From NCBI RefSeq assembly GCF_027580225.2, contig NC_073354.2, positions 24,573,001 to 24,637,000 on the forward strand: 64,000 nt of DNA, in the 5' to 3' direction. A program made the translations under genes and the position numbers. Shown piece after piece: positions 32,767 through 44,065 of this stretch (position 1 is its first letter; every line of letters begins with the position of its first letter). The DNA comes from Misgurnus anguillicaudatus (lineage: Eukaryota > Chordata > Actinopteri > Cypriniformes > Cobitidae). The notes under the pieces were generated by a model that was given only the letters and a program-made list of their open reading frames with translations, did no database searches and was not told the DNA's origin.

Positions 32767-34458
32767 AGAGCACCTATTATGGCCTTTTTCCAAGATGTAA
32801 TATTCTGGGCACCCCTGAGACTTATGTGTCTGTGAAGTTTCAGCTCAAAATAGCCCACAGATCATCTATTATTATAGCATTTCCAAAATACCACTATTTG
32901 GATGGGAGCAAAAACGCAGTGTTTTAATGTCTGTACCTTTAAATGCAAATGAGCTACAGCTCCTTCCTGACAAACAGACAATGAGTGCTTTCATTTAAAA
33001 TAGATCTGATTTATACAGTCTGAGACAATAGTATCTAGTGGAACTATGGTAATGCAGGACTGATAGTGGGTGGGGCTTGGTCAATGTGACCTCACATTGA
33101 TAAGAGAATCAAAACGGCATGTCTAATGAGACTGCTTTGGTTTAATAGGGATTTAAAAACAAGGAGCGGGTGGATTGTTTTCATCATAGTGTGGTTGTGT
33201 TCACACACTGCCAACACACATTGGGCCCTATTTCAACGATCTATGCGCATTTTCTAAAGCGCACAGCACATGGTCTAAACGGGCGTGTCTGATGGCGCTT
33301 TTGCTAATTTAACAACAGGAAAAATGGTTTGTGCGCCAAGGGCATGGCCTAAAAGGGTTGTTCCTGTTCTCGTAATGGGTGTGTTTTGGGCGTAACGTGC
33401 AATAAACCAATGAGATTCTAAGCTCTCATCTCCTAAAAGCAATTTGCTCTGGCGCCATGCCGATTTTCTATTTAGATGGTGGAATTTGTAAACAAAAAAA
33501 CTAAGTGGAGGAAGAAGACCACCAGTTTAAGATTGATATTAAAAAAATTGCGTTGTTTTCATTTGTATTGAAACTATTATTTTTTGGTATTAAAACCTTT
33601 AAAAGTCCTTTTCTTTCAGCCATGGAAGTAAAATTAACCGGCTTTTAATTGCTGTAAACGAATGGATAGCCTACATGATCTGTGTTATCTCAAAAAATAA
33701 TTTACAAATATGCAAGAAAAGGTTTGTACTCTAAAAATACTTTTTTTAGAAGAGTTTTCAGCACTCGAACGGCATCGTGAGCGTTTTGTAAAGCATTACT
33801 TAAAAAACGGTTCTCATCATATCCACAGGTACAAAGTCATCATATACAATAAATCCGTGAGTAGTATTTTAAAAAAGACATTTAAAAATATATGCAATAT
33901 TTGCATTTGTTTAAAGCAAAACATGTATTTACTTACCAGGCTAAAGGTGAAGCTTCACCTCTTTACGCCTTCTAATGTCTCGTAAGCGGTCCTCATTTAT
34001 GTCCAAGAGAATTAATAATACATTTTTACATTTTAATCCTTTGATTTTTCATATTTTAAAATGTTTATGTGCGGATCCATGTGATAAGCAAACGCGCGTT
34101 GTCGTCCCATTTATAGGCGCATATTACTAACACGCTCATTAAATAACAAAACAATATTGTGCCATTGACTTTAGACCAGGTTTTTGTTGATCGTAGTCTA
34201 TTTTAGTTGCCGCAAAATAGCAACGCGCCAACAATGCGCCTGAACAGACCTCATTTTCAAACCAGAGCACCCATGGGCGCAAAATTGGGCGCAAATGCAT
34301 TTTGCTATTTAAACAACATGGCGCTAAATGTGAAAATGATAATTGCCCCGGGTTGAAACTAGCAAAAGACACTTGTGTTGCGCATTGCGCCTGGTGTATG
34401 ATAGATCCTATTATGTCCAAACACCTTGTAAAAGTGGATTTTGCATACTAGGTGCCCT
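32767..34458. mobile_element. TTAA-flanked element, family T4, copy 2, with nested insert
   Basis: The ends AGAGCACCTATTATGGCC and TGCATACTAGGTGCCCT are bounded by TTAA (32763-32766, 34459-34462). The middle (33223-34410) is a separate element, as the T4 copy at 35.2 kb shows the uninterrupted sequence around AACACATATTTATGTCCAAA on its opposite strand. Confidence 0.82.
33223..34410. mobile_element. insert in T4 copy 2 with GGGCCCTAT end (Harbinger-like?)
   Basis: It starts GGGCCCTATTTCAACGATCT and ends GTGTATGATAGATCCTA. Both ends have nearby GCGC-rich motifs (GCGCATTTTC; GCGCATTGCGCCTGG). The target duplication is 2-3 bp at most and not certain. The short frames inside (for example 33710-33985) show no transposase motif. 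Confidence 0.55.
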
Positions 34459-34462
34459 TTAA

Positions 34463-35245
34463 CAGTTAAGTAAATGGTATAACAAAGTAAAAAAATAATT
34501 CTTAGTATAAAAACTATTGCATGAGAGGTTTTTGTGTGTGAAACTGTAATCCTGTAGTAATTTCTTTCAAACATTGCCATTGAAACATCAGAGAAGCATA
34601 AGCAGCCGCAAACTTTTTTTAATTGAAGTGTTTGTGTTTTTAAAAGAGAACAATGGTTCACTATACAGGCTGCATGACTGCCCAGAGACTGGTGTAAAAA
34701 TCTTTTGGTTTTCTATATGGCACCTTCTGTCTCTCTCTGCACACAAACAGCTCACTTAAGCATTGATTACATCTCATTCTGCCTCTTTAAAGAAGCTCAT
34801 TTACAACCATAATTAACACTCTCAAAGGGGACACTAAGATAAAACATCTGCTGTATACACGGCCAGAGAAGTAAAGGACCAATTCATCTCCTCTGAGCTG
34901 TCAGTCTGTCAGTAACATCCCCCAAACACAGGCGCACTATAGCTGAAACAATAACCCAGAGGGTGACCCCTGTCTGTTGGTTTTACGACAGACCGCTCAA
35001 GGAGAAATTATTACTCCAATATCACTTTGCACTTCATGGCTCTTGCAAATACGGTGTAAATACTTTTTGAAATAGCTGGCTTACAAGAAGAGTACACTTG
35101 CTTTGGAAGCATTTAAATTGTTGGCTTTTAAATGGACAGTCTTAAGGGCATGTTACAGTGAAAAAGAAATAATAATAGGAAAGTGTAATGAAGGAGAGAG
35201 GGAGTGTAGTAGACACAATTCGGGTAGAAAGTATTTTGGATGCTC
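34463..35245. other. unassigned sequence
   Basis: No gene or repeat family was recognised between two T4 copies. Confidence 0.4.
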
Positions 35246-35249
35246 TTAA

Positions 35250-36019
35250 AGGGCACCTACTGTATTATACAAAATCCACTTTTACAAGGTGTTTGGACAT
35301 AAATATGTGTTGGCAGTGTGTGGACAAAACCACCCCACAATGAAAAAAAATCTATTCACCTCTTCTTTTTTTTAATCCCTAAACTAAAGCAGTCTTAGGG
35401 CACAGTCACACCAAAAGCGTTTATGGCAGTTGCAGGCGCCTTTTTTGAATGATATTCTATGGGCAGGGCGCGTTTGCGCGCTGTTTATGCGCGCCGAGCG
35501 CCATGCGGTTTTCTGCCGCCTGCCGCGCACGCGTTTTTGAAGGAGCGCTGAGAGCGGAGAAGCGCCTGACGTCATTCGCGTCTTCCATTGTCCAATCGAA
35601 TGAGAGGAGAGGCGGGCCTTACGTTGTGGTGAGGGAAGTTTACAGTTGCTTTGAAGAACCGGACTCCACTCGCTCACTCTCTCCTGCGTGTTTGTGCACC
35701 TCTCACACTCAAACAAGGTCAGAGCAAGCGTCCTCTTTTAAAGTTTCTGCTAATATGACAGTTAACAGCAAAAGAGCGCTCACGCTTCAATATTTGATTG
35801 ACAAGACAGCTGACTCGGTGGTTGCTTAGCAATATGAAAAGCCGCGCAGCACTGCTCTTTTTAAAAAAAGGCAGTGCGTCGCGCCTTGCGTTTGCAAGCG
35901 TTTAAAGCGCTTTTGGTGTGACTGGCCCCTCATTAAACATGCTGTTTTGATTCTCTTAACAATGTTATCTCACACTGCTAAAGCCCAGCCCACGGATCCT
36001 GACAGTCCTGTTTTATCCA
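35250..36019. mobile_element. element, family T4, copy 3, truncated and interrupted
   Basis: It starts AGGGCACCTACTGTATTATA after TTAA (35246-35249) and runs in the arm order opposite to copies 1 and 2. The insert at 35397-35928 splits it, and T4 sequence resumes at CATTAAACATGCTGTTTTGA. The far end is lost where an H fragment begins. Confidence 0.72.
35397..35928. mobile_element. CpG-rich MITE nested in T4 copy 3
   Basis: The left end GGGCACAGTCACACCAAAAG is mirrored by CTTTTGGTGTGACTGGCCCC. The inside is rich in GCGC and other CpG motifs. The T4 copies at 7.7 and 33.1 kb lack it. The 126-aa plus-strand and 110-aa minus-strand frames overlap each other in this element and are artefacts of high GC. 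Confidence 0.75.
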
Positions 36020-36083
36020 GCCCAGTCTCACGAAATTTCATTATATAGTCACGTAACTTTTAGATAATTTTTTCGTGATATTA
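36020..36083. mobile_element. fragment of family H
   Basis: AGCCCAGTCTCACGAAATTT, then AGTCACGTAACTTTT, then TTTTCGTGATATT, is the terminal arm of the element seen at 53816-54524. It is cut off by the Tc1 copy. Confidence 0.65.
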
Positions 36084-36084
36084 A

Positions 36085-37052
36085 AAGCATACTCTGCTCA
36101 GTTACTGGGATTTTCATGCATAACCATTTCTAGGGTTTACAAAGAATGGTGTGAAAAGGAAAAAACATTCAGTATGCGGCAGTCCTGTGGGCGAAAATGC
36201 CTTGTTAATGCTAGAGTTCAGAGGAGAATGGGTCGACTGATTCAAGCTGATAGAAGAGCAACTTTGACTGAAATAACCACTCGTTACAACCGAGGTATGC
36301 AGCAAAGCATTTGTGAAGCCACAACACGCACAACCTTGAGGCAGATGGGCTACAACAGCAGAAGACCCCAACCGGCACCACTCATCTCCACTACAAATAG
36401 GAAAAAGAGGCTACAATTTGCACAAGACAGTTGAGGACTGGAAATATGTTTCCTGGTCTGATGAGTCTCGATTTCTGTTGAGACATTCAGATGGTAGAGT
36501 CAGAATTTGGTGTAAACAGATTGAGAACATGGATCCATCATGCCTTGTTAGGCTGTTGGTGGTGTAATGGTGTGGGCGATGTTTTCTTGGCACACTTTAG
36601 GCCCCTTAGTGCCAATTGGGCATCGTTTAAATGCCACAGACTACCTGAGCATTGTTTCTGACCATGTCCATCCCTTTATGACCACCATGTACCCATCCTC
36701 TGATGGCTACTTCCAGCAGGATAATGTAACATGTCACAAAGCTCGAATCATTTCAAATTGGTTTCTTGAACATGACAATTAGTTCACTGTACTAAAATGG
36801 ACCCCACAGTCACCAGATCTCAACCCAATAGAGCATCTTTGGGATGTGGTGGAACGGGAGCTTCGTGCCCTGGATGTGCATCTCACAAATCTCCATCAAC
36901 TGCAAGATGCTATCCTATCAATATTGTCCAACATTTCTAAAGGCGGCGTTCAGTACCTTGTTGAATCAATGCCACATAGAATTAAGGCAGTTCTGAAGGC
37001 GAAAGGGGTCACAGTGATAGTATGGTGTTCCTAATAATCCTTTAGGTGAGTG
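36085..37052 (+). mobile_element. Tc1-like transposon, left end missing
   Basis: It ends TAATAATCCTTTAGGTGAGTG followed by TA, the usual right end of a common fish Tc1 family. Similarity to the transposase region starts abruptly within the coding 5' part, so the left terminal repeat and leader are gone. It lies next to an H fragment. Confidence 0.88.
36087..37034 (+). pseudogene. Tc1-like transposase, broken
   Basis: This is the remnant of a DDE cut-and-paste transposase. The N-terminal part to about 36434 carries the helix-turn-helix DNA-binding region and the linker (MRQSCGRKC..., NRKKRLQFAQ). A small deletion then shifts the frame; the next segment has the first catalytic motif in WSDESRF (about 36460). 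A second deletion near 36545 shifts the frame again to MVWAMFSW...(36567 on), which holds the second Asp in FQQDN and, after an in-frame TAG at 36780-36782, the Glu in [11 protein letters not shown] (about 36815-36840). The three catalytic residues are present but split over frames, so no active enzyme can be made. Frameshifts and stop are seen directly; the family assignment rests on these motifs. Confidence 0.9.
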
Positions 37053-37054
37053 TA

Positions 37055-39278
37055 TATTACATATTGTAAAAATAGTTTTTTCTCAAGCTGTATGGTTTTT
37101 AAAAATCCACATCTTTGACTATGACTTAAAGAATTTTTAACATTGCTGTGAAGAACCCTTTTTAAGGGCAAATGCTCAGTTTACACCCAATTCTTTCATC
37201 TAGTATAATTTACTCATTCTGTGCCTTTTTAAACCTTGTATGGCTTTCTTTCTTCTGCAGAACCCAAAAGAACAGACTTACATGCTGTTGTGGTGTCTGC
37301 TTTATGAAGAATTTCTTTGCACTACAAAATGAAATATCCAAGCAAGTGACATTCATTTAATAGAAAGACAGCGTTGTTAATTTAAGGAGCACTGACTTCA
37401 TACTGTATGTGCAATGGAATAACCTTGATACCAGTTGGTTGCCAAAAAAATACATTTTGTTCTGGGAAAGCCCTAGCAGCATTTGCACATAATATATTGT
37501 TATGTAATGCAATGAAAAATATATGATAGGATAAACATTTGGGACCAAATATCTTTTTGGGCAACCGTGTTTATATAATTTTCTCTTCCTGTATGTTTTG
37601 CTTACATCACCAGCGACTTATTACCATCCTCATTTGTAGCGCTGCACTTACTATTACACATTTTTAAAAGAAATCATTTGCAAGGATAAAAGCAATCTGT
37701 GAAAATCAGTCGGTCTTAAATTCTGTACTATATCAAATATGAAAAATAACGAAGAAAAAAACATCCCTGATGGAGGTGCCTGGAAGAAGAGAAAGCATAT
37801 CTGCCCTGACCCTGAGTAATTGTGCGCTTTGGTAAACAAACCATCCGGGACTAATCAGTGTGTAATTGTGTTTGTGTATGTGTGTATAAGACAGCTGTGT
37901 ATGTGAAAGCCCAGAAGGTGGCATGCGCTCAGCCCACCTCTATGACCATGTCACTGTTTCCATTAGCAACCTGTCACCGAGGGTCCCTCATTGTGTGATG
38001 CTGCTTCCGATGGGAAAGATGTAGAGAGATGTCTAGGTCGCTATGACTACGACCGGCTGCCGCTGAATCATCAGTCTCTCCCCTGCTGGAATACATTTGC
38101 ATACAGGACTGCAAACCTTTACATTTTCAACAGCAATCAAGAATGACCATGAGGGCAATAATCCTATAATGCAGCATGATTTTTACAGGTCCCAGCATCA
38201 AACAACACTGTGTGCTTTTCGACCCGATTTGGATCAAATGGTCAAGGAAATGGAAAATTGCACGCAAAAATTTTAGTTTGGAACATTGCGATCAGTTAAA
38301 TGTCACAGGAGAACTCTGAACTTTCAATATATGTACCTCATTAATCCGATTTGCCTAACTGAAGAACACGTAAAGCATTAACTTTTTTAAACTCAAAATC
38401 CTATACAGTCAGAAGAGGGATTTAATAAAATAGAGGGGTATTTTTTCTAAACCAAAAATCATCGAAGAACCTCATTACACTGACAAACACAACACTGCTC
38501 TCAGAACAGCAGGAGGGCCACATGAACCTTACAAGACCAATTAATTCATTAAAAACTTTCATTAGCTCAGCCTTTGCCCTCACCAAAAGAGACATGAGGA
38601 CAGTGAGACACAGAGAGAGAGAGAGAGAGAGAGGTAAACAAGAGATACCTGGGGAGAAAGGGCAACAGCCAGGAACGAACAAGGACATGGATGTCTTTCT
38701 AAAATATCTGAACCAATTTTGTCCAACTGGTCTGTTTGAGGAAGTGTATGAGGTTACAGTATGTATGTATTGATATATGGATACATCAATGTGTTGTACA
38801 TCAATGCACTTCATGCAGTTGTACATCAATGCACTTCATGCAGTTCTAGGTTCATAACAAAGAGTTGTTGGATGCACAGAAATGGTGACACAAAAAACGC
38901 AATGCGCTTAAATATGTCTATATTTAATATTCATTTTAATGCTTTAATGCATGCACTTATAGAAGATAATAACTGTAAAGAGCATAAGAATATGTTTGCA
39001 GAGAGCGATGAATGGATGTCAAGGTGAGGCTGTGCAGGAAGCCCATATATGGATGAGGTTTTGGCACCTATTATGGAAATTACTAACTGCAGGTACACAC
39101 TTCCTCATTTAGAACAAACCATAATATTAGTGAATGTGACCCAGGGAATGCATGCATAAGTACTAACTATCACGATTCACACAACACAATAGAAATATCC
39201 TATAGACAGTTTCATAAAGGCATGTGCAGTGATGCGATTACTCGTCTGAGCGAAACTTTACTTCTGGTCTCTGTTTGT
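37055..39278. other. unassigned sequence with (AG)n
   Basis: An AG microsatellite lies at 38612-38633. The 135-aa minus-strand frame at 38422-38829 crosses it and is not credible. The stretch at about 37910-38110 has balanced composition and may be unique DNA. A 30-bp direct duplication (TGTACATCAATGCACTTCAT) lies near 38800-38845. Confidence 0.4.
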
Positions 39279-39282
39279 TTAA

Positions 39283-40072
39283 AGGACAAGTTCGGTATTT
39301 TACACTTAAAGCCCTGTTTTCAGATTGTTTATGATGAAATATAACGGTTTTGACTGAAATTTTGATATATGCGGCTGCCCCGAGAATTTTCGCGTGTTTG
39401 TGTTTCGCCTCCCACCTTTACAGTGGGTTTAATGGTGCACTGGAGCAGTCCTTCCTAAAATGCATTAAACTTTTGTTTACAAAGACGTGAAACTTAGCGA
39501 GTGGTCAGGGGTGTTCACTGGTATGCTCACACAAAAATCGCTGCAAAATACGCATTCCAACAGGTTTTATCGTAGTTTATGCCAACTACATTGACTTGTA
39601 TTAGATGTGCTGTGAGGTACGGTATTACTCCGCGCCGGGAACTTTGTTTCTATTCTTGCAATTGGCAATGGCGGATTAGCGCCACCACCTGAGCTGGAGT
39701 GTCTATTACTCAAGCTCTAAGCGGAAGAATGTACGGGTGTGAGGCGTTTGGAAAAATAGGTCCACAAGTTAACAAACGAATGGTAAAACACCTGTTGGAA
39801 AGCATCTTTTGCAGCGATTTTTGAGTGAGCATATCAGTGAACACCCCTGACCACTCGGTGAGTTTCACGTCTTTGTAAACGAAAGTTTAATGCATTTTAG
39901 GAAGGATTGTTCCAGTGCACCATTAAACCCATTGTAGAGGTGTGAGGTGAAACGCAAACAGGCGAAAATTCTTAGGGCAGCCACATATGTCGAAAATTCA
40001 GTCAAAACCGTTCTATTTCATCATAAACAATCTGAAAACAGGGCTTTAAGTGTAAAATACCGAACTTGTCCT
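39283..40072. mobile_element. TTAA-flanked long palindrome, family T9
   Basis: The ends AGGACAAGTTCGGTATTTTA and its inverse are bounded by TTAA (39279-39282, 40073-40076). The arms are roughly 260 bp each and nearly identical (for example CTTAAAGCCCTGTTTTCAG / CTGAAAACAGGGCTTTAAG), with a unique GC-richer centre near 39600-39760. The well-matched arms suggest relatively recent insertion. No coding content. Confidence 0.9.
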
Positions 40073-40076
40073 TTAA

Positions 40077-40475
40077 TGTTCTGACTAGTTGCTAAAGTGA
40101 ACTCTTGAACAGATACCTCGTCGAAAACAACAAATGTTTTGGTTTACTAAAGATGAGAAAGACGGCGATCATGGATTATCGCTATTTGATTGGAGGTTTG
40201 TCAGCCGATCTGTAGTTAAGATTTTATATATTATGTAATACACATTTTACACAGTAACGTTAGCTAAGTGTAGTCTTTGATACACTTTAGCTATGATTTG
40301 AACAATGGTAAGCTACTTCTTGTTTTATTTGTTTGTTCTAAGAAATAAACTATTGTAAAAGGACTTTGTTGTTGTTGTTTTTTGCAGAGTATACCGGAAG
40401 TTGCGTGTGTTCCACGAAAGTCATTTGTTTATGTTGTTACTGCTGAAACTGTCTATAAGTTAATTATTTATCTCT
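40077..40475. other. unassigned sequence
   Basis: It contains a short GTT repeat near 40368-40380. No gene was recognised. Confidence 0.4.
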
Positions 40476-40483
40476 CTGGTGAT

Positions 40484-40993
40484 CAGGGACGTCACTAGGA
40501 TTGGAAGACAGGGGGGGCTCAGCCCACAGAGTATTTGTAACTTGTGTTTGCAAAATTTTTGCACTCACATCTGACTGAGCTACAATTATGTCAACATCCA
40601 GTCAAGAAACCAAGATGTTAACAAGTAAAACATGACAGACATATCCTCCTCTTCCATTTCTACTCTGTTAAATAAAAGTTACTGTAATGTTAGCTTTTAG
40701 ACACATCAAAGCTGCATGGGGGAATTTAGGCCAGACTTTGCTCCTGATTAGTTATTCTATAAGCAATGACTTAAATGCTATCTGCAAATTGGTCACATGA
40801 AACATCCAAAATGTCCATAAACAGAGGTCAGACAGCTAAAAAGTTGGTAAGTTAAACAAATGAGAAAAAGCAGTACAAGAAATAGAAAAAAATTGGCATC
40901 ACTGCATACTTTACCAGGTAAGCTATTTAGGGGGGCTTAGGAACATTTTGGGGTAGCTTCAGCCCCCCTAAAATAGGCCTAACGACGTCCCTG
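40484..40993. mobile_element. hAT MITE with perfect 8-bp target duplication
   Basis: The terminal repeat CAGGGACGTC is mirrored by GACGTCCCTG. CTGGTGAT is duplicated exactly at 40476-40483 and 40994-41001. The 510-bp body has no transposase. Subterminal GGGGGGCT/AGCCCCCCT motifs also pair. This is the clearest hAT insertion in the window. Confidence 0.93.
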
Positions 40994-41327
40994 CTGGTGA
41001 TCTTTCAAGATATCTAAAGAGTATTAAATATTTTAACCATGGCTAATGCTAAGTTAAAGAAAAAATTACAGGTTGCTCTTTTATACATGTAGCTCAAGGG
41101 ATTTAATGGAGTTCTCAGTTGGTTACATTTCAGATGTTTCTCCTAAAATTGCTTAAAGGATTAGTCCATTTTCTTTAAAAAAAAATCCAGATAATTTACT
41201 CACCACCATGTCATCCAAAATGTTGATGTCTTTCTTTGTTAGTCAAGAAGAAATTATGTTTTTTGGGGAAAACATTCCAGGATTTTTCTCATTTTAATGG
41301 ACTTTTATGGACCCCAACATTTAACAG

Positions 41328-42805
41328 CATGGCCGTAGCTACCATTGAGGACACCGAGGTCATGTCCTCGGTAGTTTTTTCTTGAAGTTTCGTTTCATTT
41401 TGATGTGTAAAATAGCCGACGAGACAATCCTTGCATCTATGGACCATCACGTACAGTGATGGAAATAACAGCGTTATATATAAACGTAATTTCCTAACAG
41501 CGTTACTGACATTAAAATGCTGCACATTAGTATAATTAATCTCACTGAAGCAAGTAAACTCTCATCAGACAGGCAATGTTTTTCTCTTGCGTGTGTTGAG
41601 GGGTGGGAAACACATAATGATTGGCCTGTGTATGTTAGAGGGGGTGGGACAACCACATAATCAATGATGATTGGCTGAATTTCCATCGTTAGCCAACCAG
41701 AAGCAGGATTAGCTCATACACTACATACATGCACAGTCCGAGCAGTGCCGTGTTGCCAACTTGTTGATGACTTTGTCGCTAGATTTAGCAACTTAAAAAA
41801 AGCAAAAATCTAGCGATCTTTTCTGTCGTGGTTGGAGACTGACGCGAGAGCATGTATCATTCTCTACACTCAACGAGCAGTGGGTTCTGCTGCTAGACAC
41901 TCACAGACAGCCTGGTCCTCACGTGGAGTCCGCCAGAGTCCCTCACATTCGCAACGACAGAGCGATGGCAAGTACAACAAGCTCAAAGGTAGCGGTCGCA
42001 AACACAAAGTATAATAAGCACTGCTTCTATACAAGAGTAGTATGCAAGAAAGGCAAGAATGTTTATGTAACATGCAACGTAAGAAAGAGTCTCTCCACGT
42101 CTGTAAATCTAATCTAATAAAGCAAATGAAAATGAAAAGGCTGTAACAAACTTAACTATCATTTGGAAAGCCAGCAAAAGATGAGCAGAGAAAGAGGGAA
42201 GGTGAGAAAGTTAAAGGTTATGCAGCAAGTAGCCTACAATATGGGATGCAATACGGCTACCAATGAGATTAAAACCTACACTACTGCTCAAAAGTTTAAG
42301 GTCACTTAACTAAAATGTTAACTATGGTCTTAAAAATCATTAAATCTGAAGGCTTATGGTTAAATGCTTGAAATTACTTTTGTAGACAAAATATAGCTGT
42401 GCCAAACAGATAAATTTTTGTTATTAGAAACCAAAAAATATATTTTTTGAAATAGATGACTTACACTGAATATTGAAGAAAAAGCAGCCACTAAGAGCCC
42501 ATATTATATATAAACTCCTTCTATACTCTTAAAAATTCATCCTAAATTGAAAATTTAAGAAGCTTCTTGAAAAAATGACACGGTTTTGCAGTTTCTAGGC
42601 AAAGGGTGACTTGCACTTCAGATGATGAAATGTAACCATTGATTTATTTTGGATGCTTTTAGTCACCAACAAAATTCTCACAGACACAGTTACATTTGTG
42701 CTATGTCATAGTTTGGAAATGTTTATTATTATTCTGTAATATGGAAAAAATGTAAATAATACAAAAAATGTCCTCGGTATTTGAAAAATCCTGGCTACGG
42801 CCTTG
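41328..42805. mobile_element. insert in T8 copy 3 with GGCCGTAGC ends
   Basis: The left end CATGGCCGTAGCTACC and the right end CTGGCTACGGCCTTG are imperfect inverse partners. GTCCTCGGTA appears just inside both ends. The layout fits a hAT-type element of about 1.5 kb, but no transposase motif or target duplication was found, and the left flank may have lost sequence. Confidence 0.55.
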
Positions 42806-42929
42806 GGCATAAGATTTATAAAAACACATATGAGAAGAAAGGCACAGCAACTCAAAAAGACTTAAGTGTTTCACAATTACTCATAATGCCAATTTTCCCG
42901 TGGAGGCATGGAGCAGCATGAGAATACAC

Positions 42930-42991
42930 AGTTAACTTTTGTGCGATCTACTGGCATTGCCTTTGCGATCGATGTATTGGACACCCCTGGT
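42930..42991. mobile_element. hAT-like element end
   Basis: TGTGCGATCTACTGGCATTG, then GTATTGGACACCCCTG, resembles (on the minus strand) the CAGGGGTGTCCAATAC end of an abundant fish hAT family. Only one end is seen. Confidence 0.45.
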
Positions 42992-43164
42992 TTATCATCA
43001 TCCTATCTCTATATTAATATGACCATTCTGGTTTCTATGGCTCATTGGTGTATGTTGTTGCCAGTTTAGAGGGCGATGTAATCTAATGGCTGTTTCCAAG
43101 CACTCTTAGGCTGAAATAAAGCCTCTTTTTATTTACATTACAAATGCCTAATATGTCTATTTTA

Positions 43165-43300
43165 ATGGTCGCGGGCGCGGGGCGGTGCGGGTTGTAAAAA
43201 TAGATAGCTACAGTGTTGCGGTGCGGGTTGGGGCGGGCCAAATATTTCATAAAAGCGGGACCCGCAGGTTGGAAAAAACGCCGACCCGCGCATCACTATA
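43165..43300. mobile_element. hAT-like element end, GC-rich
   Basis: GC-rich sequence ending in CGCCGACCCGCGCATCACTA resembles the end of hAT elements whose tip reads TAGTGATGCGCGGGTCGGCG. The partner end was not found. Confidence 0.45.
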
Positions 43301-43304
43301 CTCA

Positions 43305-43690
43305 AGTGTTTTGTCCTATTTTCTTACCATTGTCGCTTCGGTTTAGGGTTTTAGATTTACATTAAATGACATCCCTACCCAAACCCAACTCTAACCCCAA
43401 CGCCAGGCGACAATTGATTAAAGTTTAGAAAATATAAAAGAATACATCAAAATAAAAAATAGTATAAACCAATACTTAAAGTGACATATTAATGCAAACA
43501 CCAAATCTATCCCTAAATCGAAGCGACAATGGTTTGAAAATAGGAAAAAGCAGTTGAGTAACCAATCCGTGAGAATGCCACAGGAAAAAAAGTCCGTGGC
43601 AGGGCCACAGAAATATGCGGAGATCCGTGAGAATGCCACAGAAAAATGAGCAAAAAATTCTGTGACTATCCCACGGAACTTTGTGAGATC
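43305..43690. mobile_element. family H copy, part of right half
   Basis: It shares with 53930-54420 the segments TTTTGTCCTATTTTCTTACC, CATTGTCGCTTCGGTTTAGG, AACGCCAGGCGACAATTG and AGTTGAG(T/C)AACCAA in matching order on the opposite strand. It keeps the undisturbed CGGTTTAGGG site that in the other copy carries a TA-flanked MITE. Confidence 0.65.
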
Positions 43691-44065
43691 ATGTTGACTG
43701 TACAACAACGTCAGAACGGTCCTCTTTCTCCACATCACACACATCACTTTCAACCGCGTCACACAGCCGGAGGAAGAAGAGAAGTTGTGGTTTATAAGTA
43801 CATATTTTTTATTTTTCTTTCCAAAAAATGACAATTGTTTCGCTAGATAAGACCCTTGTGCCTCGTTTGAGATTGTTTAGAGTCCTTTGAAACGGCATTA
43901 AAACTGTTAAGTGTTGGGGTCCATTAAAATGAGAAAAATCCTGGAATGTTTTCCTCAAAAAACATAATTTCTTCTCGACTGACCAAAGAAAGACATGAAC
44001 ATTTTGGATGACATGGTGGTGAGTAAATTATCTGGATTTTTTTTTTTAAAGGACTAATCCTTTAA

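Larger units (their letters stand above)
41157..44061. mobile_element. TTAA-flanked element, family T8, copy 3, split by inserts
   Basis: The left arm (41157-41327) starts AGGATTAGTCCATTTTC, and the right arm (about 43690-44061) ends GGACTAATCCT. TTAA lies at 41153-41156 and 44062-44065. The T8 centre resumes at TGTACAACAACGTCAGAACG near 43696, matching copy 1 near 18796. Everything from 41328 to about 43690 is later insertion or replacement. Confidence 0.8.

Noticed and set aside
35384..35829. Overlapping 110-aa and 126-aa frames on opposite strands
   Set aside because: Both lie in the CpG-rich MITE nested in T4; high GC suppresses stop codons. No domain.
38422..38829. 135-aa minus-strand frame
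   Set aside because: It crosses an AG microsatellite (Ser/Leu run), has no domain and no flanking splice pattern.
43418..43834. 138-aa minus-strand frame
   Set aside because: It runs across the junction between an H copy and the T8 right arm, so it cannot be an ancestral gene.
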